In this document: positions 33,621-45,119 of the stretch, one piece after another
Layout: each line of letters opens with the position of its first letter
Numbering within the stretch: position 1 is the first letter of the stretch
Assembly: GCA_963575745.1 (NCBI GenBank)
Contig: CAUYUJ010009779.1
Span: 1,223,679 to 1,287,678, forward strand
From: Prorocentrum cordatum
Lineage: Eukaryota; Sar; Dinophyceae; Prorocentrales; Prorocentraceae
DNA length: 64,000 nucleotides
Direction of reading: 5' to 3'
Notes under the pieces: model-generated
Told to the model about the DNA's origin: nothing
The model's database searches: none
Seen by the model: only the letters and a program-made list of their open reading frames with translations
Program-made: the position numbers and the translations under genes

Positions 33621-34880
33621 ACTGGGACCTGAGGAGGGCTCCGTATTGGGGTCACGAAGCGTGTAAGGGGTGTGCCAAAGTGGGGCGGTGGGCGGCGGCG
33701 CAATGCGAGCTGCGCCAGTGAGACCTTAGGTGGAGCTCCCTGTGGGGCCACGAAGCGTGTGAAGGGTGTGCCAAAACGGGGCGGCGGCGCCATGCGTGCT
33801 GCGCCATTGGGGCCTTAGGCGGAGCTCCCTATGGGGCCACGAAACATTCGAGGTGTGTCACAAAATGGGGTGGCGGCGCCATGCGAGCTGCGCCGCTGGG
33901 ACCTAGGTGGAATCCCCTGTTGGGCTACGAAACGTGTGACGGGTGTGCCAAAATGGGGCGGCGGCGCCATGCGAGCTGCGCCAGTGGGGTTTTAGGTGGA
34001 GCACCCTATGGGGCAACGAAACATGTGAGAGATGTGCCGAAATTGGGCGGCGGCACCATGCGGCCTGTGCCACTGGGGCCGTCCGTGCCAAAATGGAGCG
34101 GCGGCGCCATGCGAGCTGCGCCACTGGGAGCTTAGTTCAAGCTCCCTATAGGGCCACTAAACGTGAGAGGGGTGTGCCAAAAATGGGGCGGCGGCGCCAT
34201 GCGAGCTGCGCCACTGGGGCTTTAGGTGGAGGCCCTTATTGGGGCCACGAAACGTGTGAGAGGTGTGCCAAAATGGGGCGGCGGCGCCATGCGAGCTGCG
34301 CCACTGGGGCCACGAAACGTGCGAGGGGTGTGCCAAAATGGGGCATCGGCGCCATGCGAGTTGCGTCAGTGAGACCTCAGGGGGGGCGCCCTACGGGGCC
34401 AGGAAACGTGCGAATGGGACCTTAGGTGGAACTCCATATGCGGCCACAAAACGTGTGAGCGGAGTGCCAAAATGGGGCGGCGGCACCATGCGAGCTGCGC
34501 CACTGGGACGTTAGTTCGAGCTCCCTATGGGGCCACGAAGCATGCGAGGCTATACGAGCTGCCCCACTGGGACCTTAGGTGGAGCTCCCTATGGGGCCAC
34601 GACGCGTGTGAGGGGTGTGCCAAAATGGGGCGCCGCCGCCATGCGAGCTGCGCCACTGGGGTCTTAGGTGGAGCTTCCTATTCGGGCCACGACGCGTGTG
34701 AGGGGTGTGCAAAAATGGGGTGGCGGCGCCATGCGAGCTGCGCCACTGGACCTTAGGTGCAGTTTCCTATGGGGCCACGAAACGTGTGAGGGATGTGCCA
34801 AAATGGGGCGGGGGCGCCATGCGAGCTGCGCCACTGGGGCCTTAGGTGGGGCTCCCTATGGGGCCACGAAACGCTGTCCT
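33621..34880. repeat. Minisatellite array 1, about 14 x 88-91 bp
   Basis: The unit contains GGAGCTCCCTATGGGGCCAC, GAAACGTGTGAGGGGTGTGC, CAAAATGGGGCGGCGGCGCC and ATGCGAGCTGCGCCACTGGG. Copies differ by substitutions and small deletions. The last unit ends with CGCTGTCCTGGGTGGGTGAA, the signature of array 2. A + strand frame gives the repeated peptide MCQNGAAAPCELRHWG, with frame changes between units, so coding is doubtful. Confidence 0.92.
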
Positions 34881-34914
34881 GGGTGGGTGAATCGCAGGGA
34901 TGAGAGAGGAGGTG

Positions 34915-34971
34915 GAGAGGAACGCGGGGCACCGTCTCTTCAAAACGAGGACGCAACACCACAGGATGGTT
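34915..34971. repeat. Shared right-flank block of array 1
   Basis: GAGAGGAACGCG...CGTCTCTTCAAAACGAGGAC...ACCACAGGATGGTT; nearly the same 57 bp occur at 37193-37249 after array 2. Confidence 0.85.
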
Positions 34972-35197
34972 GTGGAAAAAAACCAAAAACCTCAAGACGG
35001 CCCAACATGTCCCACGATGGCTGAAGAGGCAAACAAGACTGCTCAAGGGGGTCCCATGGAAACCACTATGGCCTCAACAAGCTGTTCGACGGCGCCAGAC
35101 GGCGCCAAGACGGCCTAACGGCGGTCCCCGAGTACGTTACGACGGCCCGATGAAGGCCTCAAGCTGCTCCAAAAGCTGCATCACATGAAACCCACAC

Positions 35198-35303
35198 TTT
35201 TTTAGTCGGCGGGTCGAGAGCCGGCCTCTTCCAGTTAAGAGCTAGGCGGGGCGGGCGAAGCACTAAGTTGGGAGACAGGGCGCGGGCGGGCGGGGCCTCA
35301 ACG
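35198..35303 (-). mobile_element. Retroposon-like copy O3 (family O)
   Basis: 106 bp starting with TTTTTT on + (an A-run on -), flanked by a 12-bp direct repeat TGAAACCCACAC (35186-35197, 35304-35315). It contains the O1/O2 core GTCGGCGGGTCGAGAGCCG and CTCTTCCAGTT. The minus-strand TTAACTGGAAGAGG recalls a tRNA A box. SINE-like is the best reading. Confidence 0.6.
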
Positions 35304-35345
35304 TGAAACCCACACACAAAACAACTGAAGTAAACCCCACGACAA

Positions 35346-35627
35346 CTATACGAAGATGAGACCCGAGACGGCGGACCTGCTAATGTTCCACACGGCGGCG
35401 GCACTCCGCCCTGCAATAAGTGGCGCCAGCATCCAAACCGACAACGTAAACGAGGCAGGACTGTTGGAGGCACGCATCTTTGACTTCCACAGACCAAACC
35501 CAGGAGGGTAGACGGGCCAATGGCACGCAGAAGCCAGCGCGGCAACCAGCGCGAATGCAGAAGCGTACGAAGATACCCAAAGCAGGGCAGCGCAGGCAGT
35601 CCACAATAAGAGACTACACAATGTCAT
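35346..35627 (-). CDS. Unrecognised hydrophobic ORF, 93 codons
   Basis: A minus-strand frame starts MTLCSLLLWTACAALLWVSS and looks like a signal or membrane segment, followed by a less hydrophobic stretch with two Trp-rich patches. No family recognised; it may be an exon or chance. Confidence 0.2.
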   Translation of the reverse strand: MTLCSLLLWTACAALLWVSSYASAFALVAALASACHWPVYPPGFGLWKSKMRASNSPASFTLSVWMLAPLIAGRSAAAVWNISRSAVSGLIFV

Positions 35628-35716
35628 GGCTGCTCGGGAAGAACGGCGTCGTAGTCCACTGCTCGGGAGGGACGTTTTCGCATTCCATCCCTCAGACCTG
35701 CAGCCAGAAAATTATC

Positions 35717-35760
35717 CTGGCGAAGGACCCAACCGTATGAAGTTGTGGGTACCGCAATTG
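35717..35760. repeat. Shared left-flank block of array 2
   Basis: CTGGCGAAGGACCCAACCGT..., paralogous to 32716-32759. Confidence 0.75.
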
Positions 35761-35774
35761 TGAATATCTTCTTC

Positions 35775-37155
35775 GGTGAAGCTCCCTATTGGGCCACGAA
35801 GCGCTGCGCTGGGCGGGGAGGAACGCATGCGGGCGGTAGCACTGGGGCCGTCGGTGACGCTCCCTATGAGGCCACGAAGCGCTGCACTGGGCGAGTGAAA
35901 ATACCAAATTCGGCGCGTGGGACGCACGCGGGCGGTCCCATTGGGGGCTTCGGTGGAGCCCCCATGGGGCCGCGAAGCGTTGTAAAGGGTGGGCGAGAAT
36001 GCCAAATTGGGTGTGGGGGACGCATGCGGGCAGCCCCACTAAGGGCTTCGGTGGGGCTCCCTATGGAGCCACGAAGCGCTGTACTGGGCCGGTGAAAATG
36101 TCAAATTGGGTGTGGGGGACGCAGACGCATGCGGGCGGTCCCACTGGAGGCGTCGGCGGAGCTCCCGGTGGGGGACGCATGCGGGCGGTCCCAATGGGGG
36201 CTTCGGTAGAGTTCCCTATGGGGCCACGAAGCGCTGTACTGGGCGGGTGAAAATGCCAAATAGGGCATGGTGGACGCATGCGGGCAGTCCCATTGGGGGC
36301 TTCGGTGGAGCTCCCTATGGGGCCCCGGAGCGCTGTACTGGGTGGGTGACAATGCCAAATCAGGTGTGGGGGACGCACGCGGACGGTCCCATTGGGGTCT
36401 TCGGTGGGGCCCCCTGTGGGGCCACGAAGCGCTGTACTGGGTGGGTGACATTTCCAAGTTGGGTGTGGGGGACGCATACGGGCGGTCCCACTGGGGGTTT
36501 CGGTGGGGTTCCCTATTGGGCCACGAAGCGCTGTACTGGGTGGGTGATAATGCCAAATGGGATGTGGGGGACGCATGTGGGACGCATGCGGGCGGTCCCA
36601 TTGGGGGCTTCGGTGGAGTTCCCTATGGAGCCACGAAACACTGTTCTGGGTGAGTGAAAGTGCCAAATTGGGTGTGGGGGGCGCATGCGGGCGGTCCCAC
36701 TGGGGGCTTCGGTGGAGCTCCCTATGTGGCCACAAAACGCTGTGCTGGGTGGGTGACAGTGCCAGATGGGTGTGGGGGACGCATACGGGCGGTCCCACTG
36801 GGGGCTTCGGTGGAGCTCCCTACTGGGCCACGGAACACTGTTCTGGGTGAGTGAAAGTGCCAAATTGGGTGTGGGGGGGCGCATGCGGGCGGTCCCACTG
36901 GGGGCTTCGGTGGAGCTCCCTATGTGGCCACAAAACGCTGTGCTGGGTGGGTGACAGTACCAGATGGGTGTGGGGGACGCATACGGGCGGTCCCACTGGG
37001 GGCTTCGGTGGAGCTCCCTATTGGGCCACGAAGAGCTGTGCTGGGTGGGTGAAAATGCCCAATTGGGTGTGGGGAACGCATGCGGGCGGTCCCACTGGTG
37101 GCTTCGGTGGAGCTCCCTATGGGGCCGCGAAGCGCTGTGCTGGGTGGGTGAAACG
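35775..37155. repeat. Minisatellite array 2, about 14 x 97 bp
   Basis: The unit contains CACTGGGGGCTTCGGTGGAG, CTCCCTATGGGGCCACGAAG, CGCTGTACTGGGTGGGTGA, AAATGCCAAATTGGGTGTGG and GGGACGCATGCGGGCGGTCC. GGAGCTCCCTATGGGGCCAC is common to arrays 1 and 2. Long frames exist on both strands, so the open frame is not evidence of a protein. Confidence 0.92.
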
Positions 37156-37192
37156 CATGGAAGGAGGAGGGAGGGGAGGAGGAGGAGAGGAG

Positions 37193-37249
37193 GAGAGGAA
37201 CGCGAAGCGACGTCTCTTCAAAACGAGGACCTAACACCACAGGATGGTT
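37193..37249. repeat. Shared right-flank block of array 2
   Basis: Paralogous to 34915-34971. Confidence 0.85.
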
Positions 37250-38100
37250 CGGAAATGCCAAAGCTTGGTCGCTGACGACCTGCAGCCATGCGACCTGCAG
37301 CCAGGAGAAGGCGAGGAAGGTCAGAACACGCCCCGCATTCGCACCAGCATCCACCAACCTTCTGACAAGATTATGCCCGCCACGGGCACCACGGGCAGTC
37401 CACGACAAACGGTCCAGCGGGCGTCTCTAGACAGCGGGCAGTGCGGGTTTCCCGCGGCATGGCTCCAGACTCCCAAGCAGTGGTCGCACATGTGCACGAG
37501 ATCTCCTCCTCCTCTTCGGGCCAGCTTCTGCAAGGCACTTCGGCCTGCGGGCCAAAACAAATACTACATACATGTTTAGGTGTGTACATGTATATGTATT
37601 ACATGAATTCACGATTGATGATAGATAGTCGAGCCCCGGTGCCCCAGTCCCTGCAAGAAGATAGCAACGTCGTGAGCACAACCCGCATAAGTTGTACAAA
37701 ACTAAGACTATCACAGCAGAGACATTCAACTATAAGAGAGTTTACAGGTATACACTAATCCAAGAAGTTGTTTTACCACTGGGACCCCCCTGAAAGGCTA
37801 ACGCCACACCGCTCGAAAACCATGTCGAATCATTCGGAAAGGCGTTATGAAATCTGGATCAAGACGACGATGAAGTTCTACAATTCCAGATCTGCAAGAA
37901 ATCACACCCGTAACCAGAAAACCATCGAGAACAAAATAACGAAATTCGCGTGAGCGACGCCTGACCCATGGAACCGAAGTTGGTGTTCCGAAGCTTAGCA
38001 AGCAATTTAGCGTAGGAAGTGAAACCGAAACGTGTCCCATGTGACGGTCGTCCTCGTCCGCCGTCTCCTCATGCCACCTGTCTTCCTCCTCCGTTACCTC
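37250..38100. other. No clear gene
   Basis: The minus strand around 37370-37590 has Cys-rich frames (VCSICFGPQ, later DCPWCPW) that hint at a zinc-binding fold but need a frame change. 37800-37930 is AT-richer and open on both strands (minus: REFRYFVLDGFLVTG). Neither is convincing. Confidence 0.3.
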
Positions 38101-38104
38101 CTCC

Positions 38105-38670
38105 CTTTTCTCCACCGCCTCCTCCTCCTCATCATCATCATCATCATCCCAAATCCCCATCCTCACCCGCAAGAGCACCATCCACACCATCCTCCTCCTC
38201 CTCCTCATCATCACTATCATCATGACCACCACCACCATCATCGCCACTACCACCATGACCATACTTATCTCTCCTCCCCTTCCTCCGCCTCGTCACCGTC
38301 GTCATCATCATCAGCATCGTCAGCCTCATCATCATCATCATCATCAGCATCAGCAGCATTATCATTACCATCAAAACCACCATCATCCTCGTCATCACCA
38401 TCAGTATACTCCTCAGCATCGTTATCATCATCACCACCATCGCCACCACCACCATCAGCATCATCACCATCACCGCCACCACAATCACCATCGCCATCAC
38501 CATCACCATCACCATCGCCATCGCCATAACCATCATCCACATCATCACTAGCATCAGCACCATCATCAACATTTACATCATCATGACCATTATCATCATG
38601 ACCATCACCACCACCATCAGCATCATCATCATCGTCGCCATCAGAATCATCAGCATCGTCATCACGGGTC
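38105..38670. repeat. CAT / CCTCAT low-complexity block
   Basis: About 560 bp of CAT, CAC and CCT triplets in mixed order; frames give Ser, His or Met/Val runs and Asp-rich complements. Confidence 0.92.
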
Positions 38671-39075
38671 TCCCAAGCCTGCAGATGCGAATTGTCACGA
38701 GAGACGGCCTCCCATACCTCCCAGAACAGAGGCCACCCACAATGCTGCGCTGGCACGGTGGCATGTCTTACCGCAGGCAGCTGGATGACCCTGTAACCCC
38801 CCTATCCCCTTAGCAACCCCAGGGGCGGAACTTTAGGGGAACCCCTATCTAAAAAAAACTAAGACATCGCATGTCGGGGTTGGTGGGGGTTCGGAGGCAA
38901 CTTCCGGGAGGTCTCCGCCCGAACGATGAAGTAAAGAGCCTTGAAGCCATACAAACCCAGATTTAGGCCCCAAGGTTTCGCAAGATTCAGCCGGACTGGG
39001 CCAGGCTCACGCGGCTGAGGCAGGACTTTTTGGGGGCCACGGGCGTGCCAGCGCCAGTGCTGAGTTCAGCCTCCC

Positions 39076-39186
39076 TTGCCGTCGCTCGGACGTCCATTTC
39101 CTGCGAATTGCTCGGTTTCGTGCGTGTGTTGTTCCCTCGATATATTCGTGCGTGAGCAAAAGTGCACACGCCCGAGCGATGCCAAG
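39076..39186. mobile_element. TIR element E3 (family E), short form
   Basis: 111 bp, TTGCCGTCGCTCGGACGTCC...CGAGCGATGCCAAG, with the perfect 5-bp duplication CTCCC at 39071-39075 and 39187-39191. The right half differs from other E copies (GATATATTCGTGCGTGAGC). Confidence 0.85.
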
Positions 39187-39668
39187 CTCCCTGAAGTTGC
39201 AGCCTGAGGTACGCCGCGGTTCCTCGCCGTCTGGGTACGCTGCGGCTCCTCGCAGTCTGGGTTTCGCGGTGCCTCGGCGCGCTACGGCTCCTCGCAGTCT
39301 GGGTACGCTCCGCGCGGGGCGTCCCCGAGAAAACGCCCTGTGTCCGCGGGGTCGCTGGGGGACTGGCCCGCGAGGCCACGGATACAGGTGTCCCTTCCGC
39401 CCACGAGACCATCCATCACCAGCAAGACCCGGAGGCGGGAGAGACGTCCACGTCAGTGCCGCGCGACGGGGGGCCTCAAAGACCAGGGCACTGGCGCACC
39501 CGAAAGAACTGCTGAAGCGGGTCGAAACGTCCACGCGTTCTCCACTGGCCGTGCTCTCCCGCAGGACCCGGCAGGATCTTGGCTTGCAGAGTGGTGGCTT
39601 CCAGCCACCTGGCCACGTCCGCAGCCTCGCCGCCGGGACTCCTCGGCCGCGTGCCCCACGGAGCTTGC

Positions 39669-39817
39669 TCGCCACCGATCGACAGCGGAGACTGCGGATG
39701 GACCAGAGTTCCCCGTGTTTTTGTAGGTTTCGTGCGTGGCTGTTTCGCCAAATGATCAAGGATGCTCCTCGATGGTCCTCGCCGAAGAAAAAATGCACAC
39801 ATCCGAGCGATGCCAAG
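39669..39817. mobile_element. TIR element E4 (family E), left arm decayed
   Basis: The right arm ATCCGAGCGATGCCAAG and the core AGGTTTCGTGCGTGG and CTCCTCGATGGTCCTCGCCG are clear. The left arm TCGCCACCGATCGACAG is mutated. Confidence 0.65.
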
Positions 39818-39826
39818 TTTAGGAGG

Positions 39827-40029
39827 TCGGCGGCGAGCGACGGGGGGGAACCGAGAGGGAGAAGGCCTGCTCAGAAAGTTCGGAAGTCCCCCGGCCCGCT
39901 GAGAAGCTTTCTGAGCCTTCCCCGAAGACGGACAAGAACGTATCAGAAGGCGCGAGGGCTTCTGAGAGGCCCCGCCGCCTTCCGAGAAGGCCCTCTCCTT
40001 CTCATTTCCCCCCCTCGCTCGCCGCCGGA
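39827..40029. mobile_element. TIR element R1 (family R)
   Basis: TCGGCGGCGAGCGACGGGGG...CCTCGCTCGCCGCCGG with the inner GTTCGGAAGTCCCCCGG and AAGGCGCGAGGGCTTCTGAG boxes. About 85% similar to R2 by eye. Target duplication not visible. Confidence 0.75.
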
Positions 40030-40155
40030 TCCTGGGGGCGTGCCTCCACCAGGGGAAAACGGTCATCGATTGAGGCCATGTCCCGGGGACCACCTCTACC
40101 ATGGGAGGAGTATCCACGATGCTGGTGGAAGTCTTGACCTTGCGGCCACCCACGT

Positions 40156-40355
40156 TCGGCGGCAAGCGAGAGGGGGAAATGAGAAGGAACAGGCCACCTC
40201 AGAAGGTTCGGAAGTCCCCCGGTCTTATGAGAAGTGTTCTAAGCCTTCCCCGAAGGCAGGACAAACTTCTCAGAAGGCGCGAGGGCTTCTGAGAAATCCA
40301 GCCGCCTTCTGAGAAGGCCTTCTCCTTCTCATTTCCCTCCCTCGCTCGCCGCCGA
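40156..40355. mobile_element. TIR element R2 (family R)
   Basis: 200 bp, arms TCGGCGGCAAGCGAGAGGGG and the complement of TCGGCGGCGAGCGAGGGAGG continuing into AAATGAGAAGGA. Perfect duplication CACGT at 40151-40155 and 40356-40360. Confidence 0.9.
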
Positions 40356-40364
40356 CACGTGGCC

Positions 40365-40765
40365 TGAAGACCACCACCACCATCACCGAGATCTGAGGTC
40401 ACTTTCCCGAGGTAGAGGCGACCACCGATATTGGTACCAGTGCCAACCTATGAGCATCTAAAGAGGAGGCAGAACATTCACCACCACCAAGGACTCTCCT
40501 GATACGATGTGATACAACCATCTTGCTGGGCGCCAACCTAACGACATCTTCCATACCACTGACCACTCCCGCGGTGCGGGCTCCCATGGCAACCAGGTTG
40601 TGAAGATCTCCACGCAGCCAAACTTCAGAACGAACTAAGACTGTTCAACGAACTTGCTGAAAATGACCCCTCTCCCATCCAATCAGCTCACACCCCTTGC
40701 CGAAGACAGGAGCGAAGGCTATTGCGCGTGTGCGTGATTGATTCTGGGAGAAAGAAGGAGAGGGA
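40365..40765. other. No gene seen
   Basis: Begins with a short CCA run, then unique-looking DNA. Confidence 0.4.
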
Positions 40766-40769
40766 CAGA

Positions 40770-41020
40770 ACGAGAGAGAGAGAGAGTCCGTGAGAGAGAG
40801 AGCGCGAGAGATGTAGAGTGCGATGGAGAGAGAGAGAGAGAGAGAGCGAGGGAACTAGAAAGAGAGAGAGAGAGAAGGACACAGACAGATGACGACAACT
40901 ATACAAGGGAAGAGAGAGAAAGAGAGAGAAAGGAGGGGAGAGAGACAAGAAAGACCCACCAAACAAGAATACAAATGAACGAGGGAAAGGTAGAAAAGAG
41001 AGAGATAGAGAGAGGGAACG
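40770..41020. repeat. GA-rich microsatellite
   Basis: GAGAGA blocks separated by GTCCGTG, CGCGAGAGATG and GACACAGACAG phrases. Confidence 0.88.
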
Positions 41021-42660
41021 CACTGCGGGTGTAGACAGAACTGCGCATGTGTGCCAATGCGGTCAACCGCCTGCGGCTGCCTATGGGTGACATGGATGTA
41101 CGCACCACTGCCTCTGCGCACATCTGCACACGCGTGATTAACAAGCGCTCCTGCGCGATACGCTCAACACGACAACGCAGGCCCACACATCGCGCGCATC
41201 GCTGGGCCCGGACCTCTTGGTCGACGGAGATGGTGGGTCTCTGCCCTTTTTCGAGAAACAGTCTCAAACAGAATCACCGGACGTCGCACCTGCACCCTGC
41301 GGAGAAGCCAAACGCTACGAAAGAAGCATAAGAATGTGAGGCAACATAACAGATGCATGGACGGCACGAGACCTCGAGGCTGGGTTGGGAAAGGCGGTCA
41401 CAGAACTTAAAGGAGTCGGAGCGTCATGGAAGAACTATCGTGGAGGAAGGGCAGTCACATAGCACGGACAATGATGGCATGTGTGTGGCCCTGACTGGTC
41501 CCAGAAGTCATAAGAGAAGTGGATGAAGCCTGACAACACGCGAGGCCGGCATGGGGAGCAGCATGCCCTCGCGCAGAAACCGCGCATGCGCACGCGTGCG
41601 CCCGCCTCGCGGGGAAACCCTGCGGTCGGCGCGAGTGAGGCCCGCAATGCATGGTTGCATCGGGAAAGTGAGCTACAGTCAAAACTGACAGCAATAATGC
41701 ACGATATGGGTGCAAGGGCCTTGGACACCCATGCCGAAGCTCTTCAAGCGGGGCTGGCCATCGAAAGTGGTGGGGAATGGAGCGAAGATGACCGAAGAGG
41801 CAAGGATGCCACGGTACCCTCAGGAAGTCGATCATCCTTCCTACCGGTTTCGACTGTACCCTGCGGAGTCCGCCAAGCAAGTGTTCAAACTGCATACATT
41901 CAGTCATTGAGGTCGTGTGGACTCGCCTGCACATGCCCCCAAACACTTACAGCCGCGGAGTAGCTTCGGTGGCAAGGAAAGGGGCGCACCTGGTTAGGGC
42001 AAGATTGCGGACACTATGCCCGCAGTACTTGGCAGCAGCGGCCCCCCAGCCACCCAGGAGGCTGTGACAGAGGGACGCAATGTCTCGAGAAGCTGTATTC
42101 TGGAAGGTGGGTCATGGACCCTGGACTCTCCCTTCGCCCACGGCACTCACTCAGGATGCTGCCCGAGAGAAGGCTCCGATGGCGGACACTGAGCCCATCC
42201 TTGGACGACAGCGTGGTGTGAAGTGGCCCAGTGGAGTGCCGAACTGACCTGCCACGATCTCCGTAACGTCCTCCTCCGTTCTCTACCTCTGGCCCGTTCC
42301 TCCTCCACCTGTTTCCCTGCCCCTCCACCCCATCAACACTTACTCAATATGAATCTACTACTACCCCGCCCTCTCGGCGCCGTGCTCTTACACTGGATTT
42401 CGTTGCTTCGTCGTTCCTATCTGGGTTCCCATCGAAGCGGTCTCGGTATTTCAGCTCACGCCGAAGTGTGGGCCACATTGCTGGATCCGATGCCTTCCTC
42501 ATCGGTGTCGCCCCCCCTCATTTCACCCCTCCTGGACCTTCCGCTCCTCCCGCTCCTTCAACTCCAACTCCTGCTGCTGTTGTTCGTCCTTGCCTTCCCC
42601 GTTCAACACCATGTTCCTCGTTTCCCCTCCTGACCATCCTCCTACTCATCCGCCACATCC
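41021..42660. other. No recognised gene
   Basis: Open frames exist at 41455-41946 (-), 41639-41963 (+) and 42223-42633 (+), the + frame carrying an Ala/Glu-rich stretch (HRESELQSKLTAIMHDMG). None is recognised and they overlap one another. 42660-42693 is a short CTC run. Confidence 0.3.
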
Positions 42661-42802
42661 TTCTCTTCCTCCTCCTCCTCCTCCTCCTCCACCTATGTAA
42701 GCAGCAACCCCTTCCCGATTGTTCAGCACACATCTATACACGATGGGGTATCGTTTGGAGCTCTAGGGTCCGCCATGACACGCGCGGGCGGAAACATATA
42801 GA

Positions 42803-42856
42803 GAGAGGGAGAGAGAGAGAGAGAGGGAGAGAGATAGAGAGAGAGGGAGAGAGCGA
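42803..42856. repeat. GA microsatellite
   Basis: GAGAGGGAGAGAGAGAGAGA type tract. Confidence 0.9.
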
Positions 42857-43576
42857 GCGCAGTGGGAGGGGATGGGTGGGAGGGGTAGGATGTCAGATAT
42901 GGCGCGAGGCCGCCTAGCGTGGCTGTGTATCCCTTCCCCATCTGTAGAGAGAGAAGCAAGGGACAAGCTCGGCTCCAGAGGCGGCCGAGGCAGGCAGCCA
43001 ACGCCGCTAGGAAGGCCGCAGCTGCACATCCAGGTCGGGCCAACATGGTCCCAAGGCGGCCTGAGATGGCCGCACGACGGCCCCAGATGGCTGCAAGAGC
43101 GCCCAAGCGGGCCACGCGAGGTCCCCCCACAGGGGTCCGAGAACGCCAGGATGATAGATGCCCCGCGGGCTGCTGGAACAGGCTTCGCAAACTCGCGGTC
43201 TCTGGTGTCCGCCGGGCGCGCGGAGGCCCAAGAAATCTCCGCGATTGTCCCAAGACGGCCAATCAGGTCCCCAGGTAGAGAGCGTGCGTGCGTGCTGGAG
43301 CACGTTCACTGGCCACAGAACTTCAGGCCATACCACACCCGCAACCATCGCTCCCTCGGCGGACCTGGCCTCCCGCGCCCACTTTGCACCGCGGCTGTGG
43401 CGAAATGCACCCATCCCACGCGGCCAATACGGAAGAGCCGCACGCTCGCTGTGGAGGGTGGACCGTCTGTGCGGTCGCAACGGTACAGCCGCAAACCCTC
43501 CGATGACCCTCCGAACGTGTGCTGCCGCCCACGAGCGCTTGTCCACCAAGGCCCTGCAAAAGCGAAGCAGGCCGCG

Positions 43577-43767
43577 TACAGTCATCGGCCTGACCTGAGG
43601 AACGATAAATAAGGAACGACGCCCCTTTTTTATCCCAAGGAATAACGCATAAGGAACGATACATAAGACATAACGCATAAGGAACTGTACGTAACGCATG
43701 TAAAATCTAAGGAACGACCGAGCCCCTTTTGAAAAATAACTGTTCCTTATTCAAGCCGCTCACTGTA
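43577..43767. mobile_element. TIR element G2 (family G)
   Basis: 191 bp, TACAGTCATCGGCCTGACC...TCAAGCCGCTCACTGTA, paralogous to G1 over its whole length including AAGGAACGACCGAGCCCCTT. No target duplication seen. Confidence 0.8.
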
Positions 43768-43904
43768 GTGAGGGCCGAGGCAGAGCGGCGTGCGATGGGC
43801 GGAGCTGGGAGGGGGGGAAGCACTCGCTGGGCTGACAAACGTCCTGAGGACCATCGATCGGGGAGACGTAAGACTCGAGTTCGGGGGACTCTGCAGGAGA
43901 GCCT

Positions 43905-44115
43905 AGAATCGAATCGACAAATCGAATCGGCGATCGAAATGAATCGGATCGGCGGAAATCGGCAGCCGAGTCGGAAAACGTCGAATCGGCGGAAATCGGC
44001 AGGCTAATAGGCCTCCAATGAGAAATCGGAACCCGAATCGGAATCCCAAGTCGAATCGATTCGGAATCGGCATCCATCGAAATCGAATCGAATCGAATCG
44101 GAGGAATCGAAGCGA
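43905..44115. repeat. GAATCG low-complexity block
   Basis: Degenerate AATCGAATCG and GGCGGAAATCGGC units. Confidence 0.85.
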
Positions 44116-44314
44116 GCCCTGACTCTGGGTGGCCTGACGGGGCCATCATGAAAATAACGAGACTAAATCTAAAGTTGACGCGATCTCCCGATGCTGACGT
44201 CCCACGAAAACTGGACCGTCAAACTCCAAATGGCGCCCATCAGAAAGCGAAAGCGAAGCCGAGATCTGGCATAGTCGAGTCTTACGTTTCCATGAATCGA
44301 GCCCTAGGCTCACT

Positions 44315-44507
44315 TCGTGAGCGGCCAAGAGGGGAGTGTCCAAGAGGGGGGGGGTGCAAAGCATGACGGGCGGCATGGGCGCGGCCCAGCGGGGGGGCCA
44401 GGGACGTAATGAAATAAGAAGAGGCGCCATGAAACCTGGGGAAATATGATGGCCCCCGCCATGATATCCACCCCCCCCTAGTCATCACCCCCCTCTGCCG
44501 CCCCCGA
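44315..44507. mobile_element. TIR element F3 (family F)
   Basis: 193 bp, TCGTGAGCGGCCAAGAGGGG...CCCCCCTCTGCCGCCCCCGA. Perfect duplication TCACT at 44310-44314 and 44508-44512. Confidence 0.92.
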
Positions 44508-44660
44508 TCACTGGCGGGTGCAACTCATACGGCAGGCCAGGCTCCCCCATGGCCACGATGAGCTGCCTGCCCCGCAGCCCGCAGGCGGGAGACACATATT
44601 GCAAGCCACAGGGCCTCGCGGCCTGGCCTCCTCGGCCTCGTCCTTGGTGGCTGCAGGGTG

Positions 44661-44828
44661 TGAAGGGGCCCTGGGACACACAAACAAATGCACACAACTC
44701 ACAGGATTCCCCATCTTTTCCTATATTTGCTGGGGTTTCGCCTTCCCCCCCACTTCCCATATGTTCCAATTGTTTTTTGGGAATCGACGATTCATTGTGT
44801 CTGTGTGTGTGTGTTTTCTCCTCCTCCG
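44661..44828. mobile_element. TIR element H4 (family H), right end altered
   Basis: Left end TGAAGGGGCCCTGGGACACA and the full H core; the right end TTTTCTCCTCCTCC lacks the usual CCTGA, so the exact end and duplication are unclear. A phrase CGTCCT-GGTGG-TGCAGGGTG occurs at about 44639 and again at about 44897. Confidence 0.75.
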
Positions 44829-44959
44829 GCGCTCTGGCTGACCCCTGTTTGCATTGACCCCCGTCTCGAGGCTCCCGACTCCTGATTCCGGGCCGCGTCC
44901 TGGTGGATGCAGGGTGGCGATGCGCGGGTGCCCCGCGCAGGACCGCGTATCGGCTACAC

Positions 44960-45119
44960 TTGGGTCGGGCCTGTCCCCCCACAGGGGGATTCTGGACGAA
45001 AATTTCAAAACATAAAAAATACTCAAAAGATACCCAAAAACACTCCACAAATAATCCCCAAGACTATTTTTTTGACTGATGTTGAAGATTCCCCCTGTCG
45101 AGGGACAGGCCCGACTTCA
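44960..45119. mobile_element. TIR element A1 (family A)
   Basis: 160 bp. Left arm TTGGGTCGGGCCTGTCCCCC, right arm GAGGGACAGGCCCGACTTCA. The 8-bp flanks GGCTACAC (44952-44959) and GGCTGCAC (45120-45127) match at 7 of 8. The interior is AT-rich, typical of the family. Confidence 0.87.

Noticed and set aside
33621-37155. CRISPR-like regular arrays
   Set aside because: The units are contiguous with no unique spacers, and the organism is a eukaryote; these are minisatellites.
33881-37234. Repeat protein encoded by the minisatellite arrays
   Set aside because: Unit lengths are often not multiples of three, so the frame changes between units, and both strands are equally open.
37371-37589. RING-like zinc domain on the minus strand
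   Set aside because: The Cys pairs lie in two different frames and the spacing does not fit a RING finger without assumed frameshifts.
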